Part shown: positions 1 to 6,976 of the stretch, piece by piece
Layout of the letters: every line of letters starts with the position of its first letter
How positions within the stretch are numbered: position 1 is the stretch's first letter
DNA from: Bacteroidales bacterium UBA1769
GTDB taxonomy: Bacteria; Bacteroidota; Bacteroidia; Bacteroidales; UBA932
Assembly (NCBI GenBank): GCA_002314725.1
Contig: DCGV01000038.1
Coordinates: 1 to 6,976 of the forward strand
Length of the DNA stretch: 6,976 bases
Direction of reading: 5' to 3'
Made by a program: the position numbers and the translations under genes
Notes under the pieces: model-generated
The model's database searches: none
What the model saw: only the letters and a program-made list of their open reading frames with translations
What the model was told of the DNA's origin: nothing

Positions 1-24
1 AAATAGCTTGTCAAATATAGACAT
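1..24 (-). CDS. Putative start of a further operon gene, cut by the left edge
   Basis: An ATG at 24-22 opens a frame that reads MSIFDKLF and runs without a stop to base 1. It begins five bases after the stop of the 208-residue gene, and an A-rich stretch with AAAG lies just upstream. The same strand and short spacing match the other junctions of this operon, so a fourth gene is likely. Eight residues are far too few to suggest a function, and an eight-codon open frame could also occur by chance. Confidence 0.5.
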
Positions 25-29
25 ACTTT

Positions 30-656
30 TCATGAATTAGGTTCGTTTTCCTCAAAGCGGACGCAAGTGGCGCCAATAATGGTATATGGTCCAACAGGCT
101 CAAGATTCAGATAGAGTCGACCGGCAAGTTTGATATCCCCCACCTGCTTACGAGCATCATCGTTCGTGCTGATGAGGAAGGCTGTTCGATTCATGCCGGC
201 ACTCTTATATAGGAAACTGTCCTGCTCGTATTTTTCGGAGAGCTGATAGACCTTTGTAAAGAAGTCACGAACATGATGAGTGCCGTCGTCATATACAAAG
301 AAACTGTCCTCCTTGCTGGCTTCCGACTCTCGAGCCTCTCGATAGCAACCGTCTACAGGAATCGGTTTTAGTCCGAAAGATTCCAACTCTGATCTCAATT
401 GAAGATTCAGAGCTTTGTTTTGCTCAAGCGTACGCGAAGTTCGAAAGGCGGTAAGAATGGCACAATCTCGTTTGAGGAAGCCCGCCTCAACGTGTTGTGC
501 CTCAATCGCCACTCCATCTTGAGGCGGAAACATCACGGTTTGGCGCTCCACTCGAAGCTTTCCCCTTAAAATAGACTGGGAAAGCTCTGTGGAATAAGGA
601 GAATATGCAGCCCTAAAGAGTTCGTATATCGATATTATTTTATCCTTTTCTGTCAT
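30..656 (-). CDS. Conserved-looking hypothetical protein, DUF3293-like pattern, in a restriction-methylase operon
   Basis: Complete 208-residue soluble protein with no signal peptide or membrane segment; function unknown. Its core (about residues 65-162) has a strand CAILTAFR, then EQNKALNLQLRSELESFGL, a turn into PIPVDGCYREA, an acidic EDSFFVYDD strand, a helix, and EKYEQDSFLYKS followed by a hydrophobic strand AFLIS. This series (strand, Asn-containing helix, glycine-aromatic loop with a following Glu, E-S-F strand, then a Tyr-x-Gln-(D/E)-S segment) recalls DUF3293-type proteins. The match is from memory of the pattern, so it is tentative. The first 60 residues and the last 40 fall outside this core. 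The ATG at 656 overlaps the methyltransferase stop by four bases, so its product is probably made in step with the methyltransferase, which points to a role in the same system (accessory, modulator or immunity-type factor). G+C is clearly higher than in the adjoining methyltransferase end. No nuclease or DNA-binding motif is apparent. Confidence 0.85.
   Translation of the reverse strand: MTEKDKIISIYELFRAAYSPYSTELSQSILRGKLRVERQTVMFPPQDGVAIEAQHVEAGFLKRDCAILTAFRTSRTLEQNKALNLQLRSELESFGLKPIPVDGCYREARESEASKEDSFFVYDDGTHHVRDFFTKVYQLSEKYEQDSFLYKSAGMNRTAFLISTNDDARKQVGDIKLAGRLYLNLEPVGPYTIIGATCVRFEENEPNS
653..656 (-). promoter_or_regulatory. ATGA stop-start overlap (translational coupling site)
   Basis: On the coding strand the four bases ATGA hold the start codon of the 208-residue gene (656-654) and the TGA stop of the methyltransferase (655-653). 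No Shine-Dalgarno sequence precedes the ATG; the upstream bases are GAATTTGCT. Ribosomes finishing the methyltransferase probably re-initiate here, which would tie the level of the small protein to that of the enzyme. The overlap is seen directly; the coupling is inferred. Confidence 0.75.
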
Positions 657-3600
657 AGCAAATTCACAGATTCAATTATGGCAATTTCTTCTTCGGTCAA
701 ATGGTATTTTTCATAAATCCTTCTTGATATTTGAGAGTCTCTCTCTTCCGAGTAGTCAGCTATTTGTTGGTGAAGAGCTGTAATAAACCATTGGTCTTCT
801 TCTGGCGTAGGGCGAGCAACAGACAGTGGTTCTATTGCTTGAACGCTGATCAACAAATCTCCAGTTCCTGTTTTAGGAGAATCTTTGAGAAGATAGTGAC
901 CCATTTTAGAATTAAGTATGCAGCAAAGATATTCCAAGTGTTCACCGGTTGCAAAACAGGTACTGTCTAAGCCTATTACTTTTGTATCATCATATGTGAA
1001 CCTCAAGATAGATCCTATACGTTTCCAAAGAATCTTAGGTCTTTCAAACTCTAAAAGATATGCGCAATTTCTTAGATTATATGGGGTGTCTCCCATATCT
1101 GCTCGATTGAACAAATTGTCTTTATATTGATCCAAGTGTTCTTTCAATGCTGGAAATTCTGCAATATTGGCAGGAGCGAGTATTTTTTTTAAGCCATTAT
1201 GAAAATTAATTAAGAAGAAGCCACTTTCTGGACTGGTGTATACCCGAATATCCTTGCCTCGTAATACTCGATAAATTAAAGCTTCTGTTCTTTCTTTCTC
1301 TTGAGAAGATTTACAATGAGATAATATTTCTTCTCGCTTATGAGAATCAATAATAAAAGCATCGTTTAAACCTGTTTTAATGCCAAAATTGACACGAAGA
1401 TCCCATTCTCTCAACGGCACTCCATATTTAAGAATCTTATCTTGAATGTTTTTTTCTTCGCGTGTAGCAATAACCCATTTTTCGCTTGAAAGATTATTAA
1501 CTTCAATTAAATTTTCTTCTATGTAAGCAACTAATCTTGAGCACACGTCTATCTCCCCTTTTCGACCAATTGCACATAGTGTTCTATGGCGGTTTTCTTC
1601 CATAGAAAATAGCAAAATATTAGTCTCTACGGTTGCTGACTCGAATATTTGCATCTTATCAAAATCAATCAGTTTTATTGGGTTTGTCTTTTGGGACAAA
1701 AACTCTCGCGTTTTGTCGCCATATGCAGTTCGCATCCACTTATTAGAGGTTATATAGCACAATAATCCCTTGTTTTTAAGCAAGTTGGCTCCTCTTTCGT
1801 AAAACAGACAATATATATCCCCCGTATTTTTAAATGTTTCATAACCGCAGTTAGAGTATAACTGCGCAAGTTCTCCTTTGTTTGATGAAAGCTGAATATA
1901 AGGAGGATTTCCTATTACGATATCAAACCTCTCGGTCAGGCCAAACATCCATTCAATATCGAAGAATGGAGCACTTGAATTCTGGTCATAAGGATTCCAG
2001 TCAGTTACTTCTTTTACAGCAGCTTCAAATCCTCTAACCACTTTTTTGCTCTCTTCGTATTTAATTCTGTCCTTGGCTTCTTTGAGTGCTCGCTGGATTC
2101 TGGTGCGCTCTTCCTTATTGAGGTCTATCTTAATAATCTCCATTTTATGCTCATCATCGAATAGATTCCCCGGAACAACAACCTTGCGGTCTTCCCATTT
2201 TGGATCCGCTACGAGCTTCAGTTGTTTTGTAAGTTTCTCAATTTCGGCTTTTGACTGATCGATAACTTCGTGATCTGGTGTCGATGCCTGATCGATAATA
2301 TGCATGGAAATTTGAAGACGCTTAGTCTCGTCAGCCTTTCGAATTGCCAATTTACGACCTCTCTTCTGGGCATAGAAGTGCTGCTTACGAAGATCCAACA
2401 ATTCATCCTTCAACTCAATAAGTTTCGTGTCAAACTTCATCTCGTTAAATTTCCTTATCTTTGCATCAAGTAAAGTGTTGGCGGCAACAAACTTTGTCTC
2501 AAGGTTCGGAAGCGTATTAATGCCATAGTTGTTTTGTGGTTCATCCCAGCGAGGTTCACCAGTTTCGCAAATGAGAGAGATGAAGAAGCGGAGTTTGGAT
2601 ATCATCATGGCAATCGGCTGAATATCCACTCCATAAATGCAGTTCTCAATCAAATACAGCTTGCGGGCATAGTCCGGGTGTTCAATACTTTGCTGAAATG
2701 AATCTTCAATCTCTTGGAGTTTAGCATGTCTTGCTTGGTCAGAAAGTTTCTTAAACGCATCTGCACTATCCTTTACTGCTTGCTCTAGTACAATGCTCTT
2801 CCATTGCTCGTTATTAGGATCCAGTCGATTAAGGATATGCACCATTTGCTGGAGCATACCCATCGGGAATGCACCAGATCCACAAGCCGGGTCTAAAACC
2901 TTGCAATTATACAGTGACATCATCGCCTTGGTCTTATCCTCATCAGACAGATTTACTGGTTCGTCTGAATAAGACATCAAAAGGCGGATTTCTGGCTCCT
3001 TTTCCTCTCCTAATTCCTTTGAGATATGTTGAATAAGACTCTCGTTGACCATATATTCTACAATCTCACGGGGAGTATAGAAAGAACCCGTCGAATTCCT
3101 GGCAGTCTCTTGAGTCTCTGGATTGTATGAGCCCAAGAGGTTTTCGAACACCTTGCCTAAAAGCTCGGGATCAAGCGCAACCTGCTGCTCTAACGGAGTA
3201 TTCTCTTCTACTGTAAAATTATATTTGTCCAAGATAGAGATAAGACCTTTCTCTTTCGCAAAGAATAATCTATTAGGAATAAAAGCTCTCTTACGGAATT
3301 TCCCATTTGCAAACTTTTTGTCATTATTGGAAAAACCATCGAAATAATAAGCCTTATCCACACCATCAATTTGCTTAGTCTTATCAAGACATTCAAAAAG
3401 ACCTGCATTGAGATAGGGGATTTTATCGAAGAACCTGATAATATCAAATCCTTCAGCAAACTCCTTTTCGTATCTGTATAAGTTACATGCTTGCTTTTCG
3501 TCTTTCGGATATTTGCAACGGAGATCTCTCTTGCGTCCGTCTTCATCGATAACAGGGCAGTTCAATGTAGCAAAGAATAGGTTTTGCAGGATGGCATTAT

Positions 3601-4504
3601 AGTAGTTGCCTTCCTGCATGCTGTCTGCATCAAACGACTTCAGGACCTTCTTGATTTCGGAGGCCTTGAACAGTTCTTTCGGGACCAGCCCCTTCTGCTT
3701 GATAAACCATACAAAAATCAGACGGGTAATTAAGCGGATAAGTTTGACATCAATATTATCTCTATCATCAGCATCTGAGGCGGTGTCGTTGGGGAAATAT
3801 ATGCCACTTTCCGGTTCAAGAGCCCAGCAATACCAATCAAACAAATCTCGATAGAATTTCTTGGTAAGGATATCATTATTGAAGGTTGCAAGCCATTTTG
3901 CATACAGCTGTTCAAAAGAATTGCAATCCTCTACATTGAGAGAATTCAGAATGTCCAAATGACCCCGATGCGTATCAGTGCAATTGATATCACGCAGAAT
4001 AGTAACCTTTCCAACTTTCTCTCCCTGGAATCCGGATCGCTTATAAGCAGTACGCTCGCATGTCGCTAGAGACAGAAGATTGTTATATCGGATAAAGAGA
4101 ACTACCGGCATTGCATAAGCCACACGGTTGAAAGCACGAGCAAGAACCGCAATTTCGCTACGTTTCATCTCCTCGTTGACATCAACAGCAAAGAAAGCCA
4201 TTTCCAAGTATTGATCGTTCTCATGCTTGGCCTCATATTCTTCATAAGTAATTGGCTCGATGCTATTCTTTACAAACGTATCCTGCGAGGCAACACCAAT
4301 CCAAGATACATTTATAATCTTTTGTTCTAGAGTTTCAGGAATCATCGAGATCTTCTCCTCTAGGAAGTCTCGAAGATCCAAATCTGCAGGAGTAATAGGA
4401 GTAAAGTCTATTTTGAAGAAATCAAGGAAGGCTTTTCCTGCCTCGCAGAGTTCTTTTTCGTCGTTGAAACGGCTAATTATTTCGTCTATCCTTATCTTTG
4501 ACAT
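653..4504 (-). CDS. Eco57I/PglX-type adenine-N6 DNA methyltransferase with C-terminal target-recognition region
   Basis: S-adenosylmethionine-dependent enzyme that methylates adenine N6 in DNA, probably self-protection and site recognition for the linked helicase. 1283 residues, complete. Residues 1-230 form an N-terminal domain, with LARAFNR near 121 and LTKKFYRDLFDWYCWAL near 213-229, as in large helicase-linked methylases. GSFYTP is at 473-478. AdoMet motif I DPACGSGAF is at 538-546 (from 2893). GVDIQP at 625-630 ends the second strand of the fold. The catalytic motif IV NPPY is at 866-869 (1909-1898), inside DIVIGNPPY. Residues about 685-845, between motifs I and IV, are a highly charged insertion. 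From about 1030, FGIKTGLNDAF, RGKDI and LWKRIGS resemble TaqI/PglX-type recognition regions. I see no PD-(D/E)XK nuclease signature, so it may not cut DNA itself. The ATG at 4504 is chosen because it lies just after the helicase stop; no strong Shine-Dalgarno sequence is seen. G+C drops after NPPY. PglX of BREX and DrmMI of DISARM are alternative names, but neither is proven by the neighbours. Confidence 0.93.
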   Translation of the reverse strand: MSKIRIDEIISRFNDEKELCEAGKAFLDFFKIDFTPITPADLDLRDFLEEKISMIPETLEQKIINVSWIGVASQDTFVKNSIEPITYEEYEAKHENDQYLEMAFFAVDVNEEMKRSEIAVLARAFNRVAYAMPVVLFIRYNNLLSLATCERTAYKRSGFQGEKVGKVTILRDINCTDTHRGHLDILNSLNVEDCNSFEQLYAKWLATFNNDILTKKFYRDLFDWYCWALEPESGIYFPNDTASDADDRDNIDVKLIRLITRLIFVWFIKQKGLVPKELFKASEIKKVLKSFDADSMQEGNYYNAILQNLFFATLNCPVIDEDGRKRDLRCKYPKDEKQACNLYRYEKEFAEGFDIIRFFDKIPYLNAGLFECLDKTKQIDGVDKAYYFDGFSNNDKKFANGKFRKRAFIPNRLFFAKEKGLISILDKYNFTVEENTPLEQQVALDPELLGKVFENLLGSYNPETQETARNSTGSFYTPREIVEYMVNESLIQHISKELGEEKEPEIRLLMSYSDEPVNLSDEDKTKAMMSLYNCKVLDPACGSGAFPMGMLQQMVHILNRLDPNNEQWKSIVLEQAVKDSADAFKKLSDQARHAKLQEIEDSFQQSIEHPDYARKLYLIENCIYGVDIQPIAMMISKLRFFISLICETGEPRWDEPQNNYGINTLPNLETKFVAANTLLDAKIRKFNEMKFDTKLIELKDELLDLRKQHFYAQKRGRKLAIRKADETKRLQISMHIIDQASTPDHEVIDQSKAEIEKLTKQLKLVADPKWEDRKVVVPGNLFDDEHKMEIIKIDLNKEERTRIQRALKEAKDRIKYEESKKVVRGFEAAVKEVTDWNPYDQNSSAPFFDIEWMFGLTERFDIVIGNPPYIQLSSNKGELAQLYSNCGYETFKNTGDIYCLFYERGANLLKNKGLLCYITSNKWMRTAYGDKTREFLSQKTNPIKLIDFDKMQIFESATVETNILLFSMEENRHRTLCAIGRKGEIDVCSRLVAYIEENLIEVNNLSSEKWVIATREEKNIQDKILKYGVPLREWDLRVNFGIKTGLNDAFIIDSHKREEILSHCKSSQEKERTEALIYRVLRGKDIRVYTSPESGFFLINFHNGLKKILAPANIAEFPALKEHLDQYKDNLFNRADMGDTPYNLRNCAYLLEFERPKILWKRIGSILRFTYDDTKVIGLDSTCFATGEHLEYLCCILNSKMGHYLLKDSPKTGTGDLLISVQAIEPLSVARPTPEEDQWFITALHQQIADYSEERDSQISRRIYEKYHLTEEEIAIIESVNLL
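1183..1190 (-). repeat. A8 homopolymer in the methyltransferase recognition region
   Basis: A run of eight T on the given strand (eight A in the coding strand) spans the codons TTA AAA AAA ATA around residues 1105-1108. It is an uninterrupted mononucleotide run inside the presumed target-recognition region. Replication or transcription slippage by one base would shift the frame and remove the last ~175 residues. The gene is in frame in this copy. The run is not long compared with proven phase-variable tracts, so a regulatory role is speculative. Confidence 0.4.
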
Positions 4505-4515
4505 AATTCCAGTGT
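4505..4515 (-). other. 11-base junction between helicase and methyltransferase
   Basis: Only ACACTGGAATT separates the helicase TAA from the methyltransferase ATG. It is too short for a promoter or terminator and has at most a very weak ribosome-binding resemblance (CTGG). It supports co-transcription of the two genes and translation initiation of the A/T-leader kind common in Bacteroidetes. Confidence 0.6.
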
Positions 4516-6976
4516 TTATTTAGATATATATTCCCAAACTATCAAATCAAAATTCTGCAGTTGGAATTTTTCAGCAGTATTCTCTGCCATAGATGGTTTT
4601 TGCTTTATTGTTTTTCTACTCTTTAGAATGTTCTGAGTATTGGAAGCTCCCTCTAATTTGCAACGAGATCTTAGCCACAACTTCATGATGGTCGAGAGCC
4701 TTTCCAGCTGCTCTGGTTCTGCAGTCTGAATCATATCTGGAACGAAACGACATGCTTTCTTATTCTTGCGTAGAAAATCAAGTACATCTATCTGATTAAG
4801 TTCACGGTATTGTACCTGTGCGGACGAATCAACAGGTTGGCATAACAGATATATATTAGTATAAGGCTGATCCTTGCGAACCCGGTGTGGGTAACCTACT
4901 ACAGCAATCAGGCTCTCAGGCATCTGCTCCTTAAAATCTTCAGGCAATGAAAAACCAGAGAATACACCGTTAGGAATATTCTCAAAGAGCTCACGATTCT
5001 TATCGTAGAAATCTACCAGGTCTTGGCGGAATGCTTCCATTGAAAGATCCGTAAGCGAAAGCGATTGGCTATCCTCAATGTCGGAAATACTATTCTCAGA
5101 GAGCTCTTTCAATAGACGAGCAGCATTCTTGTCGGCTAGTGTATTGTCCTGGAGAATCTTCAAATACTTCGGATTCAGCTCTTGCGTCTCAGCGCCCGTA
5201 ATATTCATTATGGCCATACGGTTTGTAACTCGGGTTTCGAGATTGAGGTATTCCTCGAAGGAAGCTGCTGGCCAAAAGTTGACGCTGCGTATTGTTTCAC
5301 AGGGAGACTTGAGTCGGTCAATACGGCCGAAACGTTGGATGAGACGAACGGGGTTCCAATGGATGTCGTAGTTCACCTGCATATCGGCATCCTGGAGGTT
5401 CTGACCCTCAGAGAGACAGTCGGTAGCAATAAGGATATCTATTCCGTCATCTATCAATCGGAGTGTCTTGTCGTTGGACTCTCTCAAGAGCTGGAGCCAC
5501 AAATCATACGGAACGTTCCATCGATGCTTCTCGTCGTCATAATACTTTTTCATAGAGAGATGGGCGTTCTCGTAGAGATACGACCATTCTTTCTCTACAT
5601 AGAGTTTGCTATAAGGAGCAAAACTCATCAACACTTCACGGTAATCCTTAGTAGAATGATGTCCGGTCGTGCGGGTTTCTGTACCGCTAACCATTGCCAT
5701 CTTCTTGCAGCCACGTTTCAGCAGTTCGTCAAAAATAAAGTTGGCAGTGTCGGCATATACCGTGAAGATAACTATCTTCTTGTTGGCTTGCTTCTTCTTA
5801 TTGGCCAAGATTTTCTGGAGTTCGTTGAGCTTTAGGTCCTTCTCTATTCCTGCAAGATAATCTTCTTTATAGTTTTGAAGGGCGTTATAAATTCTGCGCA
5901 ACTTCGTAATATCGCTGCGTAAACCCTTTTCGAAGCCTTCAAGATTCTTCATGTCGGCTAAGCAAACGGTGTCCTTCTTACGGAACATCGTAAACTCTTC
6001 GAGCATATCATCATCCATGTCTTCTGCAGCAACATCAATTAAGCCTGCAGCTTTCTTTTCTTTGAAAGCCTCCACCATCGCCAATGTAGACACATGGATA
6101 TCCAATACCTTCTTGACCGTCAGCATACAGGAATACCAGCTGCTCTCCAATCGTTTCATGAAGAGAATACCCATCATCTTGACAAGGAACTGCTCTCGGA
6201 AAAGATCGTCCTGCCAACTTAATTTCTGGCCCTTCAGGTCGGTAATGATTGTTTCAGGAATAAACTTGGAAGGCTGATAAGCCGTAAGGGTAAGATCCTC
6301 GAAGGCTTTATAAATAGCTTCAGTAGAAGTAAACTCGCCAAAGTGGTCTACGCCCTGATATACGTTTATTGGAGCTTCTTTCTTGGGGAAATGAAGATCT
6401 TCGCCTAGCGTCTTTTCTATCATCTTTCGCGTACGAGCTACAATGAGCTTGTCGGTTAGGTTGAAGAACTTCTGCGGCAGCATCGAAACAAAGCCGCCTA
6501 TCGTGCGGTCATCATCTTTGCACCACGTGGTATATTTCTTCTGACCATCGGAGAAGAGATTGGTCATAGATTCAACTCCAAAATCCTCATTGTCGAAAGC
6601 GGAGTCGGAGTCACGGCCGATAAGGTTGAACTGGCCTTTGATGTCTGCAAGGCCGGTATTAATAGGCGTAGCAGAAAGCATAAGCACCTTAACCTCACGG
6701 TTATCATTCTCATCGCGCCTCTTGATTAGGGAATCTATCAATTCTTTATAGCGGGAAGATTTCTCGTTGCGGAGGTTGTGGCTCTCATCGATTACGATAA
6801 GAAGCTTCTGACGCTTCTGCAGATAATCAAGCGATGCGTCATCATAAGCCTTTTGCAGGCGGTCGTCCTGAAGGTCGGTATGGAAGCGAACCTTATATTC
6901 GAAATCATCGCGGTCAAAGCATGAACCATGGTGCTTGAGATACTGTGTCCAGTTGCCCTCCAGCTTCTTCGGACAT
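4516..6976 (-). CDS. SNF2/RapA-type superfamily 2 helicase, N-terminus outside the window
   Basis: ATP-dependent DNA helicase or translocase, expected to act in the cytoplasm on DNA as the motor of a restriction or phage-defence system. The reading frame is open from the right edge (first full codon 6975-6973) to TAA at 4518-4516, giving 819 visible residues. The start and the ATP-binding Walker A motif lie beyond the edge. Visible motifs, numbered from the first visible residue: Walker B/motif II VIDESHNLRN near 61-70 (DESH at 6789-6778); motif III SATPINT near 101-107 (SATP at 6675-6664); KRLESS near 274-279, typical of RapA-like proteins; the helicase C lobe from IVIFTVYAD near 401; motif V ATDCLSEGQNLQ near 517; and motif VI QRFGRIDR 547-554 with both arginines (5337-5314). 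About 265 residues follow the helicase core without a motif I can name. An in-frame TTG at 6741 is an internal leucine, not the start. Relatives often have an N-terminal PLD-type nuclease domain; that is family knowledge and cannot be seen here. The methyltransferase follows after 11 bases. Confidence 0.93.
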   Translation of the reverse strand, partial: CPKKLEGNWTQYLKHHGSCFDRDDFEYKVRFHTDLQDDRLQKAYDDASLDYLQKRQKLLIVIDESHNLRNEKSSRYKELIDSLIKRRDENDNREVKVLMLSATPINTGLADIKGQFNLIGRDSDSAFDNEDFGVESMTNLFSDGQKKYTTWCKDDDRTIGGFVSMLPQKFFNLTDKLIVARTRKMIEKTLGEDLHFPKKEAPINVYQGVDHFGEFTSTEAIYKAFEDLTLTAYQPSKFIPETIITDLKGQKLSWQDDLFREQFLVKMMGILFMKRLESSWYSCMLTVKKVLDIHVSTLAMVEAFKEKKAAGLIDVAAEDMDDDMLEEFTMFRKKDTVCLADMKNLEGFEKGLRSDITKLRRIYNALQNYKEDYLAGIEKDLKLNELQKILANKKKQANKKIVIFTVYADTANFIFDELLKRGCKKMAMVSGTETRTTGHHSTKDYREVLMSFAPYSKLYVEKEWSYLYENAHLSMKKYYDDEKHRWNVPYDLWLQLLRESNDKTLRLIDDGIDILIATDCLSEGQNLQDADMQVNYDIHWNPVRLIQRFGRIDRLKSPCETIRSVNFWPAASFEEYLNLETRVTNRMAIMNITGAETQELNPKYLKILQDNTLADKNAARLLKELSENSISDIEDSQSLSLTDLSMEAFRQDLVDFYDKNRELFENIPNGVFSGFSLPEDFKEQMPESLIAVVGYPHRVRKDQPYTNIYLLCQPVDSSAQVQYRELNQIDVLDFLRKNKKACRFVPDMIQTAEPEQLERLSTIMKLWLRSRCKLEGASNTQNILKSRKTIKQKPSMAENTAEKFQLQNFDLIVWEYISK

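Noticed and set aside
600..680. Internal promoter for the 208-residue gene in the A/T-rich stretch
   Set aside because: The A/T-rich bases belong to the low-G+C end of the methyltransferase. I could not find a convincing paired Bacteroidetes -33/-7 element, and the four-base overlap explains expression without one.
3208..3546. 112-residue minus-strand open frame inside the methyltransferase
   Set aside because: It overlaps the methyltransferase in another frame. The methyltransferase frame is continuous with conserved motifs on both sides, so this is neither a frameshift remnant nor a nested gene.
653..4504. Type I (HsdM) or type III (Mod) methyltransferase
   Set aside because: The 1283-residue length, the built-in recognition region, GSFYTP plus NPPY and the lack of a separate HsdS gene fit the Eco57I/PglX class. 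A type III Mod would be shorter with a different motif order, and the helicase does not look like a standard Res protein in what is visible.
5182..5835. 217-residue plus-strand open frame inside the helicase gene
   Set aside because: It lies wholly antisense to the helicase C lobe, which carries intact motifs V and VI. Its translation has no recognisable domain, and no promoter or partner gene lies on that strand. It is a shadow of a constrained gene.
6741..6976. Helicase gene starting at the TTG at 6741
   Set aside because: The same frame continues open to the edge and encodes the Walker B motif VIDESH upstream of this codon, so TTG here is an internal leucine and the gene is cut by the window.
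6914..6976. ATG at 6976-6974 on the minus strand as the start of a gene (MSEEA...)
   Set aside because: This frame stops after about 20 codons and is out of frame with the helicase motifs; it is a chance ATG.
1..6976. Firm naming as class 1 DISARM or as BREX
   Set aside because: Only a helicase and a methylase are visible. Diagnostic genes (drmA, drmB, drmC; pglZ, brxC) are not in the window, and the third gene does not match a standard component I know.

Overview
The window holds one tightly packed block of minus-strand genes from a restriction-modification-like or phage-defence locus. Read in the direction of transcription (right to left), it has: (1) an SNF2/RapA-type superfamily 2 helicase whose N-terminus lies beyond the right edge; (2) a 1283-residue Eco57I/PglX-type adenine-N6 DNA methyltransferase with its own target-recognition region; (3) a 208-residue accessory protein with no assigned function; and (4) the first eight codons of a probable further gene running off the left edge. 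There is no plus-strand gene, RNA gene, CRISPR array or transposon that I can support, and no gene-free stretch longer than 11 bases between complete genes.

The junctions suggest a single transcript. There are 11 bases between helicase and methyltransferase, a 4-base ATGA overlap between methyltransferase and the 208-residue gene, and 5 bases before the putative fourth gene. I see no promoter or terminator inside the window. Ribosome-binding sites are weak or absent and the starts are preceded by A/T-rich leaders. Together with moderate G+C and the protein style, this fits a Bacteroidetes (Bacteroides/Prevotella-like) gut bacterium, but that is an inference.

Likely logic: the methyltransferase recognises a DNA site and methylates adenine in the host genome. 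The helicase/translocase presumably acts on unmodified invading DNA. No nuclease catalytic motif is evident in the visible sequence, so the cutting activity, if any, may lie in the unseen N-terminus of the helicase (relatives often carry a phospholipase-D-type nuclease domain there) or in genes beyond the left edge. The layout resembles the helicase-methyltransferase pair of class 1 DISARM and the family of helicase/Eco57I-methylase islands, but the window does not contain enough genes to name the system.

The most notable sequence-level signal is a sharp, sustained fall in G+C over about 600-1900. This covers the methyltransferase from just after its NPPY motif to its C-terminus, which is the specificity region. 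It suggests that the recognition half was replaced by recombination.
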